From Actinomycetota bacterium (GTDB taxonomy: Bacteria > Actinomycetota > Acidimicrobiia > Acidimicrobiales > Ilumatobacteraceae): a stretch of DNA of 43,537 nt. The position numbers and the translations under genes were made by a program. The notes beneath the pieces are model-generated. The model was not told the DNA's origin and made no database searches. It saw nothing but the letters and a program-made list of their open reading frames with translations. The number at the start of each line of letters is the position of its first letter. Position 1 is the stretch's first letter. Positions 16,213 to 24,582 of the stretch are shown here, piece after piece. The stretch lies in the NCBI GenBank assembly GCA_963169215.1, contig CAUJEE010000024.1, positions 1-43,537 of the forward strand. The letters are read 5' to 3'.

Positions 16213-17369
16213 GTCGCCGCTCGTGCCTGCGTGTGTTGGGCGAAGATGCGATCGAGGTGGTGCGCGCCGTCGCCGAACGTTGCCACCCCGGCGCGGGCGC
16301 GGCGCAGGTACAGATGCACGTCGAGTTCCCACGTGAACCCGATGCCGCCGTGCAGCTGCACCGCGGCCTCGGTGGCGCGCACCGCCGCTTCGTTGGCCGC
16401 CACCTTCACCGCCGACACCAGTTCGGCGGCATCGGGCCGGCCCTCGTCCATCGCCAGGCAGGCCGCGTAGAGCAGGCTGCGGGTGATCTCGACGTCGACG
16501 AGCACATCGGCGAGGCGGTGGCTCACCGCCTGGAAGCTGCCGATCGGGCGGCCGAACTGCACGCGATCGTTGGCGAAGGCGGTGGTGACGGCCAGCGCGG
16601 CCTCGGCCACGCCGAGCAGGTCGGCCGCGCCGAGCAAGGTGCCCAGGTCGTAGGTGGAGCGCGCGAGGGCATCGGCATCGGCGCCTGCATCGTCGCCTGC
16701 ATCGGCGGGCGCGTCGCTGCCGAGCAGCGCGTCGGCCGGCAGCTGCACGGCGTCGAGCACCACCTCGCCGATCTGGCCGCCGTCGATGCGGATCATCGGC
16801 GTGATCGTCACCCCAGGCGCATCGGCCGGCACCGCCACCAGCGCCACGCCGGTGGGAGTGCGCGCTGCCACCAGCAGCGTGTCGGTGCCCTCGACATCGG
16901 CCACCAGGATCTTGCTGCCGCTCACCACCAGCCGGTCGCCGTCGCGCACGGCGGTGGTGCGCACCGCGTCGGGGCCCCACGCGCCGCCCGGCTCCTCGAA
17001 CGCGCACACGGCTCGTCGCGTGCCCGCGCACACACCCTCCAACAGCGCACCACGCCAGCGATCGCCGGCGCGGTCGAGTGCCACCGCGGCGGTGAGCACC
17101 GAAGCAAGCGCCGAGGGGAACAGCGCCCGCCCGGCCTCCTCCGCGATCACCGCAGCCGTCGCCACGTCGCCACCGCTGCCGCCGGCCTCGACGGCCACGG
17201 CGATGCCCACCCAACCGAGCTCGGCCACCTCCTGCCACAGCTCGTCGGGCACCACCACCGGGGGCCGGTCGAGCGCGTCGCGCACGTGGTCGCGCGACCA
17301 GCGGTTGGCGAAGTAGTCGCGGGCCGCGTCGCGCAGCGCGACCTGTTCGTCGCTGAGCTCGAAGTCCAT
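16209..17369 (-). CDS. Acyl-CoA dehydrogenase, short partner subunit type
   Basis: 386 residues, ATG overlapping the preceding ACAD stop (TGATG). The acyl-CoA dehydrogenase fold is recognisable from MDFELSDEQVALRDAARDYFA, FGRPIGSFQAVSHRLADV and QLHGGIGFTWELDVHLYLRRA. The usual central signature S-E-P-x-A-G-S-D is replaced by F-E-E-P-G-G-A-W-G, and an Ala/Asp-rich stretch (about 244-262) is inserted. In actinobacterial steroid catabolism such divergent ACADs form alpha2beta2 heterotetramers with a canonical partner encoded next door (ChsE type). The overlap with 17369-18565 supports that arrangement here. FAD binding and catalysis are probably shared between the two chains. Confidence 0.9.
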   Translation of the reverse strand: MDFELSDEQVALRDAARDYFANRWSRDHVRDALDRPPVVVPDELWQEVAELGWVGIAVAVEAGGSGGDVATAAVIAEEAGRALFPSALASVLTAAVALDRAGDRWRGALLEGVCAGTRRAVCAFEEPGGAWGPDAVRTTAVRDGDRLVVSGSKILVADVEGTDTLLVAARTPTGVALVAVPADAPGVTITPMIRIDGGQIGEVVLDAVQLPADALLGSDAPADAGDDAGADADALARSTYDLGTLLGAADLLGVAEAALAVTTAFANDRVQFGRPIGSFQAVSHRLADVLVDVEITRSLLYAACLAMDEGRPDAAELVSAVKVAANEAAVRATEAAVQLHGGIGFTWELDVHLYLRRARAGVATFGDGAHHLDRIFAQHTQARAAT

Positions 17370-18565
17370 CAGTCGACCACCGATCGCGGCAGGCCGAGCA
17401 CTCGCTCGGCGATCGTGTTGCGCTGGATCTCGGCGGTTCCGCCACCGATGCTGTGCCCGAGGGCGTCGAAGTAGGCCGCTACCCAGCGACCGCGGTCGAC
17501 GACGTGGGGCGAGCGCTTGGCCAGTTGGGCCAACGGCCCCTCGGTGCGCAGCGCCAGGTCGGCCAGGCGCTGACGCAGCTGCGATGCGTGCAGCTTGCCC
17601 ACCGAGGCCCCGGCCCCCGGAGTGCGGCCGGCGATCTGCGCGCTGAGCGTGCGGAAGCCGAGATAGCGCAGGGCTTCGATGTCGACCCACGCGCGGGCGA
17701 ACTCGCGTCGCAGGCTGGGGTCGTCGAGGGCCACGCCGGTGCCCTGCTGCAACGACGAGGCCGTCGCCCACAGCCGCTTCAGTGTCTGCTCCAGCGACAA
17801 CACGTTCGACAGGCCGCTGCGCTCGTGCTCGAGCGTCGTGCGGGCGATCTGCCAGCCGCCGTGCAGCTCGCCGACGAGTTGGTCGCGCGGGATGCGCACC
17901 TCGTCGAAGAACACCTCGCTGAAGTGGATGCCACCGGCCGCGTTGCGCAGCGCGTTCACCTTGATACCCGGCGTGCGCATGTTGCACAGCAGGTAGCTGA
18001 TGCCCTCGCGCTTGGGGGCATTCGGGTCGGTGCGCGCGAGCAGGAAGCACCAGTCGGCGATCGGCGCCAGGCTGGTCCACACTTTCTGCCCGGTGACCAC
18101 GAATTCGTCGCCGTCGATCTCGGCCCGGGTGCGCAGCGAGGCGAGGTCGCTGCCCGCTTCCGGCTCGCTGAAGCCCTGGCACCACAGCTCTTCGGCGGAG
18201 AGGATCTTGGGCAGGAAGCGGCGGCGTTGGTCGTCGGTGCCGTTCACCACCAACGTCGGCCCGAGGATGGTGAGACCGATGGTGTTGATCAGCGGCGGCG
18301 TGCTGTAGCGGGCCAGCTCTTGGTTGACGATCACCTGCTGGGTGAGCGTGGCCTCCTGGCCGCCGTACTCCTTGGGCCACGCGAGGCCGACGTAGCCCGC
18401 CTCCCACAGCGTGCGCTGCCAGTCGCGGGCGCCCTGCAGCGCGCCCATGATGTCGCCGCCGCCGCCTGCTGCCAGCGGGTTCTTCGCGCGCCCCGTGTGC
18501 GCCTCCAGCCACTCGCGCAGCCGCAAGCGGTACTGCTCGTCCTCGGCGGAGAAGTGCAGGTCCAT
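17369..18565 (-). CDS. Acyl-CoA dehydrogenase, canonical partner subunit
   Basis: 398 residues, ATG start. The order of motifs is normal: GLAWPKEYGGQEAT, the signature G-F-S-E-P-E-A-G-S-D near 131-140, VTGQKVWTS, LEHERSGLSN, and the C-terminal GGGTAEIQRNTIAERVLGLPR. It dehydrogenates an acyl-CoA to the 2-enoyl-CoA and passes electrons to ETF (family knowledge). The substrate-side residues cannot be read by eye. It is coupled to the divergent ACAD downstream and lies four bases after the LLM oxidoreductase gene. Confidence 0.94.
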   Translation of the reverse strand: MDLHFSAEDEQYRLRLREWLEAHTGRAKNPLAAGGGGDIMGALQGARDWQRTLWEAGYVGLAWPKEYGGQEATLTQQVIVNQELARYSTPPLINTIGLTILGPTLVVNGTDDQRRRFLPKILSAEELWCQGFSEPEAGSDLASLRTRAEIDGDEFVVTGQKVWTSLAPIADWCFLLARTDPNAPKREGISYLLCNMRTPGIKVNALRNAAGGIHFSEVFFDEVRIPRDQLVGELHGGWQIARTTLEHERSGLSNVLSLEQTLKRLWATASSLQQGTGVALDDPSLRREFARAWVDIEALRYLGFRTLSAQIAGRTPGAGASVGKLHASQLRQRLADLALRTEGPLAQLAKRSPHVVDRGRWVAAYFDALGHSIGGGTAEIQRNTIAERVLGLPRSVVD

Positions 18566-18569
18566 CGGA

Positions 18570-19562
18570 CTACTTGAACTCCGGGATGATGCGGGTGGAG
18601 ATCAGTTCGCGCTGGATCGAGGGGAAGAACATCGCGTCGACGCCGAGCGCCTCGTAACGCTTCAGCTCGCGGATCGTCTCGTCGAGCGTGCCGCAGAACA
18701 GGCTGTCGAGGAACTGGCGATACATCGGATGGTTCTCGTCCGGGTTGTACACGTGGTTGCCCTCGTCGTCGACCAGGTAGCCGTAGCCAAGGATGTGCTC
18801 GGCGTAGAACGTGTCGATCATCATCTTGCGCAAGAACTCGGCCTCGCCCATCGTGTCGCCGATGAACACGTCCTTGAACGCCGCGACGCGCAGCTGCTCG
18901 TCGGGCCAACCGGCCTCGCGACCGGCCTCGCGGTAGGCCTTCACCATCACCTCGGCCCGCTCGTAGGGCGAGTTGGCCAGCCAGTAGGGCAACCCGGCCT
19001 TGCCCGCGCGGCGGGCGGCGGCCTCGGTGGTGCCCCCGCACAGCCACATCTCGATCGGTCGCTGCACCGGTGCGGGCCGCAGGGTGACGTTGTCGTAGTG
19101 ATAGTGCGCGCCGTGGTGGGTGAAGGTCTCCTGCGCGGTGGCTGCGCGGATCACTTCCATCGCCTCGCGCAGGCGCGCGCCGCGCGTGCGCTTCTCGGTG
19201 CCGATGCCGTCGAACTCGAGCGGGCGGTAGCCCATGCCGAGGCCGAGGATCACCCGCCCGCCGGAGAGCACGTCGAGCGTGGCCGCGTGTTCGGCCGCTT
19301 CCAGCGGGTCGTACAACGGCTGCAGCATCGCGCCCGTCACCAGGCGGATCTTGGTCGTGTTGGCCGCCGCCGCGGCCAGTGCGCCGAGCGGGAAGGGCAA
19401 GAACGCGTCGTAGGTGAAGTGGTGCTCGGGGGCACCGTAGGCGTCGAACCCCATCTCCTCCGCGGACGCCGCGTCCTGCGCGAACAGGTCGTAGCCGTTG
19501 GCCAGTGCGGATGGGATCATGCGCATCTTGGTGATGCCGATCGCGCCGGTCCAGAACTCCAT
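18570..19562 (-). CDS. LLM-class flavin-dependent oxidoreductase
   Basis: 330 residues, ATG 19562-19560. The bacterial-luciferase-like barrel is shown by AEEMGFDAYGAPEHHF, the TKIRLVTGAMLQPLYDPLEAAEHAATLDVLSGGRVILGLGMGY core (given here in pieces: T-G-A, D-P-L, L-S-G-G-R, G-L-G) and WLCGGTTEAAARRAGKAG. These enzymes use FMNH2 or F420 for monooxygenation or hydride transfer. It follows the second LLM gene by 15 bases. The two share only the fold, so they are unlikely to be simple duplicates. A monooxygenase or Baeyer-Villiger-type step on the substrate is possible. Confidence 0.9.
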   Translation of the reverse strand: MEFWTGAIGITKMRMIPSALANGYDLFAQDAASAEEMGFDAYGAPEHHFTYDAFLPFPLGALAAAAANTTKIRLVTGAMLQPLYDPLEAAEHAATLDVLSGGRVILGLGMGYRPLEFDGIGTEKRTRGARLREAMEVIRAATAQETFTHHGAHYHYDNVTLRPAPVQRPIEMWLCGGTTEAAARRAGKAGLPYWLANSPYERAEVMVKAYREAGREAGWPDEQLRVAAFKDVFIGDTMGEAEFLRKMMIDTFYAEHILGYGYLVDDEGNHVYNPDENHPMYRQFLDSLFCGTLDETIRELKRYEALGVDAMFFPSIQRELISTRIIPEFK

Positions 19563-19577
19563 CGGTCGGTCTCCTCT

Positions 19578-20486
19578 CTAGGTCTGGAGCAGCGGCTGAA
19601 CGTCGCTGGCGAAACGGAACAGGTCGCCGTTGCTGCCCTCGCCGCGTCGCCACACCAGGTGGGTGACGGCGGCCTGCGAGGTGGCCGCACGGATGGCCTC
19701 GGCCAACTCGTGTGGGCTGCCGCCCAGGGTGTGGGCGTCGGAAGGCCCGTCGAGCGCGAGCCGTCGTTCGAGCACCGGCTCGACCTCGGCCCGCGAGCGC
19801 CCGTGGGCGTCGGCCGTGGCGCGGTAGCGGGCCAGGCGCTCGACGGCCTCGGCGGTGGGCGTGGCGGCTGTGATCAGCGGCGAGACGCCGTGGACCGCGG
19901 CCCACTCGAGGATGTCGTCGTCGGTGATCTCGGCGTGCACCGGGGGGTGGGTGGCGTAGGGCTTGGGCGTGACGGTGAGGTAGTCGGGCGGTTCGGGACC
20001 CCACTCCCACTGCGGCACACAGGGCGCGGTGCGCTGCGGCGTGCTCGCCCCCGCGGGTGCGTCGTCGGGCGTGTGCGCGGGGAAGCGGATGTGCTCGCCC
20101 CGGTAGCGGAACTCGTCGAGCGCCCACGCATGGCTGACGAAGTCGATCGTCTCTTGCACCTGGCCGGGCGCGGCACCGGCCGCGGCGAAGGCGATGCCCG
20201 CCCGGCCGCGGCAGAAGCCGTCGAGCACGGCGAACTCCTCGGCGACGCGCACCGGGTTGGCGTGGGTGACGAGGCGGATCGCGCGCAGTTGCGCCGACTT
20301 GGTGCGCCGGGCGAGGTAGGTGAGCCACACCGCCGGCGACGGGCACGAGCACGTCCGGTCGCGCGACTCGCCGATCCACAGGCTGTCGTAGCCGAGGTTG
20401 TCGCCGGCCTCGGCCTCGAGGTTGACCACTGGCCACAACACGCTCGCGTCGTCGCCTGCCAGATCCCAGCTCAGTCCGACTTTCAT
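19578..20486 (-). CDS. LLM-class flavin-dependent oxidoreductase
   Basis: 302 residues; ATG at 20486 overlaps the ligase stop (ATGA). MKVGLSWDLAG, LGYDSLWIGESRDRT, SAQLRAIRLVTHANPVRVAEEFAVLDGFCRGRAGIAFAAAG (in pieces: P-x-x-V-A-E-E, L-D, G-R) and a C-terminal HELAEAIRAATSQAAVTHLVW mark the luciferase-like family. It is slightly shorter than typical members and has a Pro/Ala-rich loop around 142-160. Likely F420- or FMN-dependent. It is second in the operon, between the ligase and the other LLM enzyme. Confidence 0.88.
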   Translation of the reverse strand: MKVGLSWDLAGDDASVLWPVVNLEAEAGDNLGYDSLWIGESRDRTCSCPSPAVWLTYLARRTKSAQLRAIRLVTHANPVRVAEEFAVLDGFCRGRAGIAFAAAGAAPGQVQETIDFVSHAWALDEFRYRGEHIRFPAHTPDDAPAGASTPQRTAPCVPQWEWGPEPPDYLTVTPKPYATHPPVHAEITDDDILEWAAVHGVSPLITAATPTAEAVERLARYRATADAHGRSRAEVEPVLERRLALDGPSDAHTLGGSPHELAEAIRAATSQAAVTHLVWRRGEGSNGDLFRFASDVQPLLQT

Positions 20487-22165
20487 CGCATCAGCTCCCC
20501 ATTCTTGGCGCGCTCGGCGGCATCGGCCACCAGCGTCGCTTTGGCCACCTTTCCGGTGGGCGTCATCGGCAGCGCATCGACGGCGACGAGCGCTTCCGGG
20601 ACGAGACTCTTCATCGCCTCCAGCGCGGCGAAGTGTTCGCGCAGCGCCTCCAGCGTGAGCGTGGTGCCCTCGCGCAGCACCACGTAGGCGCACACCCTCT
20701 CGCCGAGCCGCTCGTCGGGCATCGCGACGACGGCCACGTCGATCACGGCGGGGTGGGCGGCGACGATCTCCTCGACGGCCTTGGGGTAGATCTTGGTGCC
20801 GCCGCGGTTGATGACCTCTTTCGCCCGACCGGAGTAGTAGAGGTAGCCGTCCTCGTCGACGTAGCCGCGGTCGCCGGTGGTGAACCAGCCCTCGGCGTCG
20901 CGGGTGGCGGCGGTGAGCGCCGGCTGGTTGTGGTAGCCGACGAACAGGGTGGGTCCGCGGAACATGATGTCGCCCACCTCCTGCGGCGCCAGCTCGACGC
21001 TGTGGTCGTCGGGATCGACGATCTTCAACTCGGTGCCGAACAGCGGCTTGCCCACCGACGACGCGGCCTTGTCCTCGGGGTCCCAGGGCATCGTGCGGGT
21101 GTGGATGATGTTCTCGCCCATGCCGTAGGTGTTGGCCGAGCTCACGTTCCACACCGCGCGCAGTTCGGCGATCAACTCCGGCGCGCTGCGCGCCCCGCCG
21201 AGGCCGGCAGAGCGCACGCTCGACGTGTCGAACGAGGCGAACTCGGGGTGGTGCAACACGCCGATGAGGTGCGCCGGGGTGCCCGAGACGGAGGTGACCC
21301 GCTCGCGTTCGATCAGCTCGAGCACGTCGCGCGGCCGGTACTTGTCGACCAGCACCATCGGGATGCCGGCCAGCGCGCATTGGTAGGTGGTGAAGTGGCC
21401 GAAGCTGTGGGTCATCGGCGAGCAGCACAGGTTGACGATGCCCGGGTCGAGGTTGGCGATCGCCTGCGCCATGTTCTTGAACACCGAGATCAGCGTGTTG
21501 TGCGTGTGCAGGAAGCCCTTCGGATCGCCCTCGGTGCCGGAGGTGAAGTTGAGGTAGAACACGTCGTCGGGGTCGATCACGACGCCGTCGAGCCGGTCGA
21601 GGTGGGCGTGGCCGTCGCCCACCAACGCGTCGAAGCCGGTCTCGCTGTCGCCCGCGGGCTCGCCGCGCGTCACGATCACGCCGCGCAGGCGGGGCAGGTC
21701 GGCGCGCAGGCCGCGCACGGTGGCGGCGTAGTCGTGGCCCTCGAAGGTGCCCGGCACCACCACGAAGTCGGTGTCGCAGAAGGTGAACAGGTTGCGCAGC
21801 TCGCGGGCGCGGTACACGCAGTGCGTGGGCTGGATCACCGCCCCCACTCGCGACAGGGCGATCTGCAGGAGGACGAACTCGACCCAGTTGGGCAGCTGCA
21901 CGGCGACGATGTCGCCGCGGCGCACGCCCCAGCCGATCAGCCCCGCGGCGAGCGCATCCGACTCGCGCTTCAGTTCGGCGAAGGTGTAGCGCCGGTCGAT
22001 GGTGGTCACCGCCACGGCATCGGGCCGGGCGGCGACGGTCTCGTCGAACAGGTCGTGCAGGGTGCGGTCGCCCCACAGGCCGGCTTCCACCCAGCGGCGG
22101 CGGTATTCGGGGTCGAAGCGCGCGAAGACGTGGCCCGCGTAGGAGGCTGTCGCCGGCTCGCTCAT
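20483..22165 (-). CDS. AMP-forming acyl-CoA ligase, first gene of the minus operon
   Basis: 560 residues, ATG 22165-22163 with an AGGGA ribosome site. All class I adenylating motifs are present: YLNFTSGTEGDPKG, YGMGENIIH (in place of the usual YGxTE), WFTTGDRGY, INRGGTKIYP and the C-terminal PTGKVAK. It makes an acyl-CoA from a free acid using ATP. Leading the operon behind operator site B, it probably performs the entry reaction of the pathway. The glycine in Y-G-M-G-E is an uncommon variant of the adenine-binding motif, while the catalytic lysine is intact. Confidence 0.94.
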   Translation of the reverse strand: MSEPATASYAGHVFARFDPEYRRRWVEAGLWGDRTLHDLFDETVAARPDAVAVTTIDRRYTFAELKRESDALAAGLIGWGVRRGDIVAVQLPNWVEFVLLQIALSRVGAVIQPTHCVYRARELRNLFTFCDTDFVVVPGTFEGHDYAATVRGLRADLPRLRGVIVTRGEPAGDSETGFDALVGDGHAHLDRLDGVVIDPDDVFYLNFTSGTEGDPKGFLHTHNTLISVFKNMAQAIANLDPGIVNLCCSPMTHSFGHFTTYQCALAGIPMVLVDKYRPRDVLELIERERVTSVSGTPAHLIGVLHHPEFASFDTSSVRSAGLGGARSAPELIAELRAVWNVSSANTYGMGENIIHTRTMPWDPEDKAASSVGKPLFGTELKIVDPDDHSVELAPQEVGDIMFRGPTLFVGYHNQPALTAATRDAEGWFTTGDRGYVDEDGYLYYSGRAKEVINRGGTKIYPKAVEEIVAAHPAVIDVAVVAMPDERLGERVCAYVVLREGTTLTLEALREHFAALEAMKSLVPEALVAVDALPMTPTGKVAKATLVADAAERAKNGELMR

Positions 22166-22219
22166 CAGTCCCTCCCTTTGGCGTCGTCCCCGTCCGTCGG
22201 GGTCCCCTCGAAAGGCTAA

Positions 22220-22237
22220 CTTAGTCCTATTCAGTTA
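22220..22237. promoter_or_regulatory. Operator site B
   Basis: CTTAGTCCTATTCAGTTA matches site A at 13 of 18 positions. It lies 54 bases before the ligase ATG (minus strand) and 51 bases before the small coiled-coil GTG (plus strand), so it could control both. With the preceding TAA the 21 bases at 22217-22237 read TAACTTA-N7-TCAGTTA, a near-perfect inverted repeat. Confidence 0.65.
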
Positions 22238-22288
22238 CGGGTGCCAATCCGGCGTTGCCGGGGAGTGCACCCCGCAAAGGAGGTCACC

Positions 22289-22462
22289 GTGGGACGGCTC
22301 AGCTCTCTTCTCGACCGCGAGCAGCAGCTCGCCGCGCAGCGGCGCGAACTGGCCGAGCTGCGCGCCGACAACGAAAAGCTGCGCCAGCAGATCGCCCGCC
22401 TGCGCAGCGCGATGCGGCACTGCACCACCTGCTCGTACCACCCGCGCAACCGCAGCGAGTGA
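22289..22462 (+). CDS. Small coiled-coil protein with C-terminal CxxC
   Basis: 57 residues from GTG with AAAGGAGG five to six bases upstream, which is a strong ribosome site for so small a frame. Residues 5-44 show regular heptads with Leu, Ala and charged residues (LLDREQQLAAQRRELAELRA, then LRQQIARLRSA), typical of a parallel dimeric coiled coil. The tail has C-T-T-C-S-Y-H, a possible metal or redox site. No DNA-binding basic region is obvious, so this is not a clear bZIP. It is divergent from the ligase operon with operator site B between them, suggesting it belongs to the regulon. Function unknown. Confidence 0.65.
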   Translation: MGRLSSLLDREQQLAAQRRELAELRADNEKLRQQIARLRSAMRHCTTCSYHPRNRSE

Positions 22463-22507
22463 GCGCCCGTGACCGGGCCGACCGCCACCGGGCCGCCCGG
22501 CGAAGTG

Positions 22508-22960
22508 TCAGCTGGTGGGTTCCAGGCCGGCGGCGCGCTCGATGCCGGGCATCAGGTCCCAGTAGAAGCGGGTCAGGTTCTCGACCGCCTCCTCCTCGGT
22601 CATGCCGATCGGAGTCGACCACACGCAGCTCCACTCCAGTTCGCAGCGCTCCGGGCCGCGGTCGTGCACGGTCATCGTCGCCACGTAATCGTTCACCGGC
22701 AGCGGGTTGTTCTCCGGGATCGAGTAGGTGATGATGCGCCGCTCGTTGTCGATCGCGTCCATGCGCTCGACGATGGCGTAGGTGTCGTCGAGGTACATGT
22801 AGCGCAGCATTCCCACGCCGGTGCCGACGAACTCGTGGCGGGGAACGGCCGGAACCCAGCTGAGGTCGGCGAAGTCGCCGAGGATCTTCCACAGCGCATC
22901 GGCCGAGGTGGCCATCTGGTGGGTGACTCTCACCTTGGCATTGGCGTGGGGGTCGGTCAT
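22508..22960 (-). CDS. SRPBCC (Bet v1/polyketide-cyclase-like) protein
   Basis: 150 residues, ATG. KVRVTHQMATSADALWKILGDFADLSWVP is the typical opening of polyketide_cyc2/SRPBCC proteins (first strand, then two short helices forming the pocket), followed by GMLRYMYL, RRIITYSI and a long final helix EEAVENLTRFYWDLMPGIER. These single-domain proteins bind hydrophobic ligands or catalyse cyclisation or hydrolysis. Transcribed away from the phosphotransferase gene, with operator site C in the shared upstream region, so it is likely co-regulated with the pathway. Confidence 0.88.
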   Translation of the reverse strand: MTDPHANAKVRVTHQMATSADALWKILGDFADLSWVPAVPRHEFVGTGVGMLRYMYLDDTYAIVERMDAIDNERRIITYSIPENNPLPVNDYVATMTVHDRGPERCELEWSCVWSTPIGMTEEEAVENLTRFYWDLMPGIERAAGLEPTS

Positions 22961-23031
22961 GGGGGTCTCCTGTCTCGGGAAGCCTTCTGCTGGGTCTTGG
23001 CGCGACCCCTCGCGGCTCGTTACTATCCAAA

Positions 23032-23048
23032 CTTAATCTATTCAGTTA
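23032..23048. promoter_or_regulatory. Operator site C
   Basis: CTTAATCTATTCAGTTA is site B with one base missing and G changed to A. It is 71 bases before the SRPBCC start (minus) and 40 bases before the phosphotransferase ATG (plus), the same spacing as sites A and E to their genes. Confidence 0.6.
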
Positions 23049-23088
23049 GCAAAGGGCCAGGCCACCGCCGCTCGAAAGGGGACACCGC

Positions 23089-24090
23089 ATGGGGGTCGAG
23101 GAGCTACTCGACGCCGAAGCGCTCGCCGGGTACTTCACCGCTCGCGCCCCCAGCCTCGGTGTGCGGTCCGTGAACGCCGTCGACCGCTTCTCCAGCGGGC
23201 TGTCGTCGCTCAGCTGCCGGGTGCAGGTGGTCACCGAGGGCGGCCCGGCCACCTGGGTGCTGCGCGCCGAGCCCGACCACGGTGTGATCCCGCCCTACGA
23301 CATCGGCCGTGAGGCCGCTCTGCTGCGCAACCTGCACGCCGCGGGCCTGCCGGTGGCCGAGGTGGTGCATGTCGAGACCGACAGCGCAGCGTTCGGCCGC
23401 CGCTTCGCGCTGATGTCGTTCATCGAGGGTGAGGCCTACCGCAGCCTCGACGAGCGGCTGAAGGACGAGAGCGAGGTGCGCGAGGGCATCCGCCGCCAGT
23501 TCGTCGAGACCCTCGCCCGCATCCACCAGGTGCAAGATCACGGGCTGCCCGGTTACGCCGACGGGCCCAGTTCGGCGCGGGCGTTCGTCGCCGTGTGCCG
23601 TCGCCGCCTGGCCGAGACCGAGCTGATGCCCCGCCCGCTGCTGCGCCATGCGCTCGACGTGCTCGATCGCGAGGCCCCCGAGTGCGAGCGGCTGGTGCTG
23701 CTGCACGGCGACTACCGCCTGCCCAACCTCAAGTGGCGCGACGGGCGCATCGTGGGCGTGCTCGATTGGGAGCTGGCCCGCGTCGGCGACCCGGCCGCCG
23801 ACCTGGCCTTCACCCAGACCGTCGGGGCCGGGCCTTGTGCGATCGAGAACGATCTCGCCGACTACTACACCGAACTCACCGGCAACCACGTCGACCAGCG
23901 CCGCATCGTCTACTACCAGATGTTCGAGTTGCTGAAGAGCTGCATCATCGGCCTCGCCGGGGCGCACGATGTGGCTGCCGGCGGCAGCGACCTGCGTCTG
24001 TTGTCGGTCGCCGGGCTGGGCGCCACCGCCGAGGGCATCGTCTCGCTGATGGAGACACTGCTCGCTCGCCTGGAAGCGGTCGAAACGTGA
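23089..24090 (+). CDS. Phosphotransferase (APH/choline-kinase fold)
   Basis: 333 residues, ATG. Residues 206-213 are H-G-D-Y-R-L-P-N (catalytic D208, Mg-binding N213), and L-D-W-E at 225-228 supplies the DFG-like Asp. DIGREAALLRNLHAAGLPVAEV contains the N-lobe Glu. The family includes aminoglycoside kinases, but in actinobacteria many copies sit in lipid and steroid degradation clusters, sometimes as ACAD10/11-type kinases acting on hydroxyacyl-CoA. That is the likelier role here (inference). First gene of a + operon behind operator site C; its stop overlaps the next GTG. Confidence 0.92.
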   Translation: MGVEELLDAEALAGYFTARAPSLGVRSVNAVDRFSSGLSSLSCRVQVVTEGGPATWVLRAEPDHGVIPPYDIGREAALLRNLHAAGLPVAEVVHVETDSAAFGRRFALMSFIEGEAYRSLDERLKDESEVREGIRRQFVETLARIHQVQDHGLPGYADGPSSARAFVAVCRRRLAETELMPRPLLRHALDVLDREAPECERLVLLHGDYRLPNLKWRDGRIVGVLDWELARVGDPAADLAFTQTVGAGPCAIENDLADYYTELTGNHVDQRRIVYYQMFELLKSCIIGLAGAHDVAAGGSDLRLLSVAGLGATAEGIVSLMETLLARLEAVET

Positions 24091-24536
24091 TCCTGCTCGA
24101 CTCCGACCAGATTCTCGCCGCGATCGGCAGGTCGCTGTCGACCCATGTGCTGCCCGCGCTGGCCGACGACTACGCCCGTCTGCAGGTCACTGCCGCGCTC
24201 ACCGCGCTGGACGAAGTGCGCCACCGGCTGGCCAATGGCGACCCCTACGAGACCGTCAACGCCGAACTGCGCGACCGCCTGGTGGTCTTTGCCGACGAGG
24301 TGCGGGCGGCGGCGCCGCAGGCCGCCGAGCGGGTCGACGCCGCGCGCGGCCAACACGACCACGACGGTGACGCCCGCGAGCGCTACCGGCTGCTGGCCGA
24401 GGCGCTCACCGAGTTGCTGGCCAGCGACGACCCGGCCCTGGCCGGTCTGCGCGGGGTGATCGAAGCACAGACGATGCACACCGCGTCGGAAGACGGCAAG
24501 TGGATCTCGTGGCCCGCAATCGAATCGCTCCAATAG
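24087..24536 (+). CDS. DUF6285-like partner of the phosphotransferase
   Basis: 149 residues from GTG, which overlaps the phosphotransferase stop (GTGA). Mostly helical: LDSDQILAAIGRSLSTHVLPALADDYARLQVTAALTALDEV in the first part (quoted in brief as LDSDQIL, HVLPAL, ARLQVTAAL), then YRLLAEALTELLASDD. I know this type as the short conserved protein that follows APH-like kinases in actinobacteria and proteobacteria (DUF6285). The translational coupling suggests a complex or a shared substrate. No catalytic motif is evident. Confidence 0.75.
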   Translation: MILLDSDQILAAIGRSLSTHVLPALADDYARLQVTAALTALDEVRHRLANGDPYETVNAELRDRLVVFADEVRAAAPQAAERVDAARGQHDHDGDARERYRLLAEALTELLASDDPALAGLRGVIEAQTMHTASEDGKWISWPAIESLQ

Positions 24537-24582
24537 CTCCCAGGTCCCCGTAGGACCAAGATCCCCATAGGAGGACACAAAC

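Noticed and set aside
22255-22731. A 158-codon plus-strand frame over the small coiled-coil gene and SRPBCC gene
   Set aside because: Arg/Ser/Pro-rich shadow; the alternative frames have a ribosome site and heptads (22289) or a clear fold (22508-22960).
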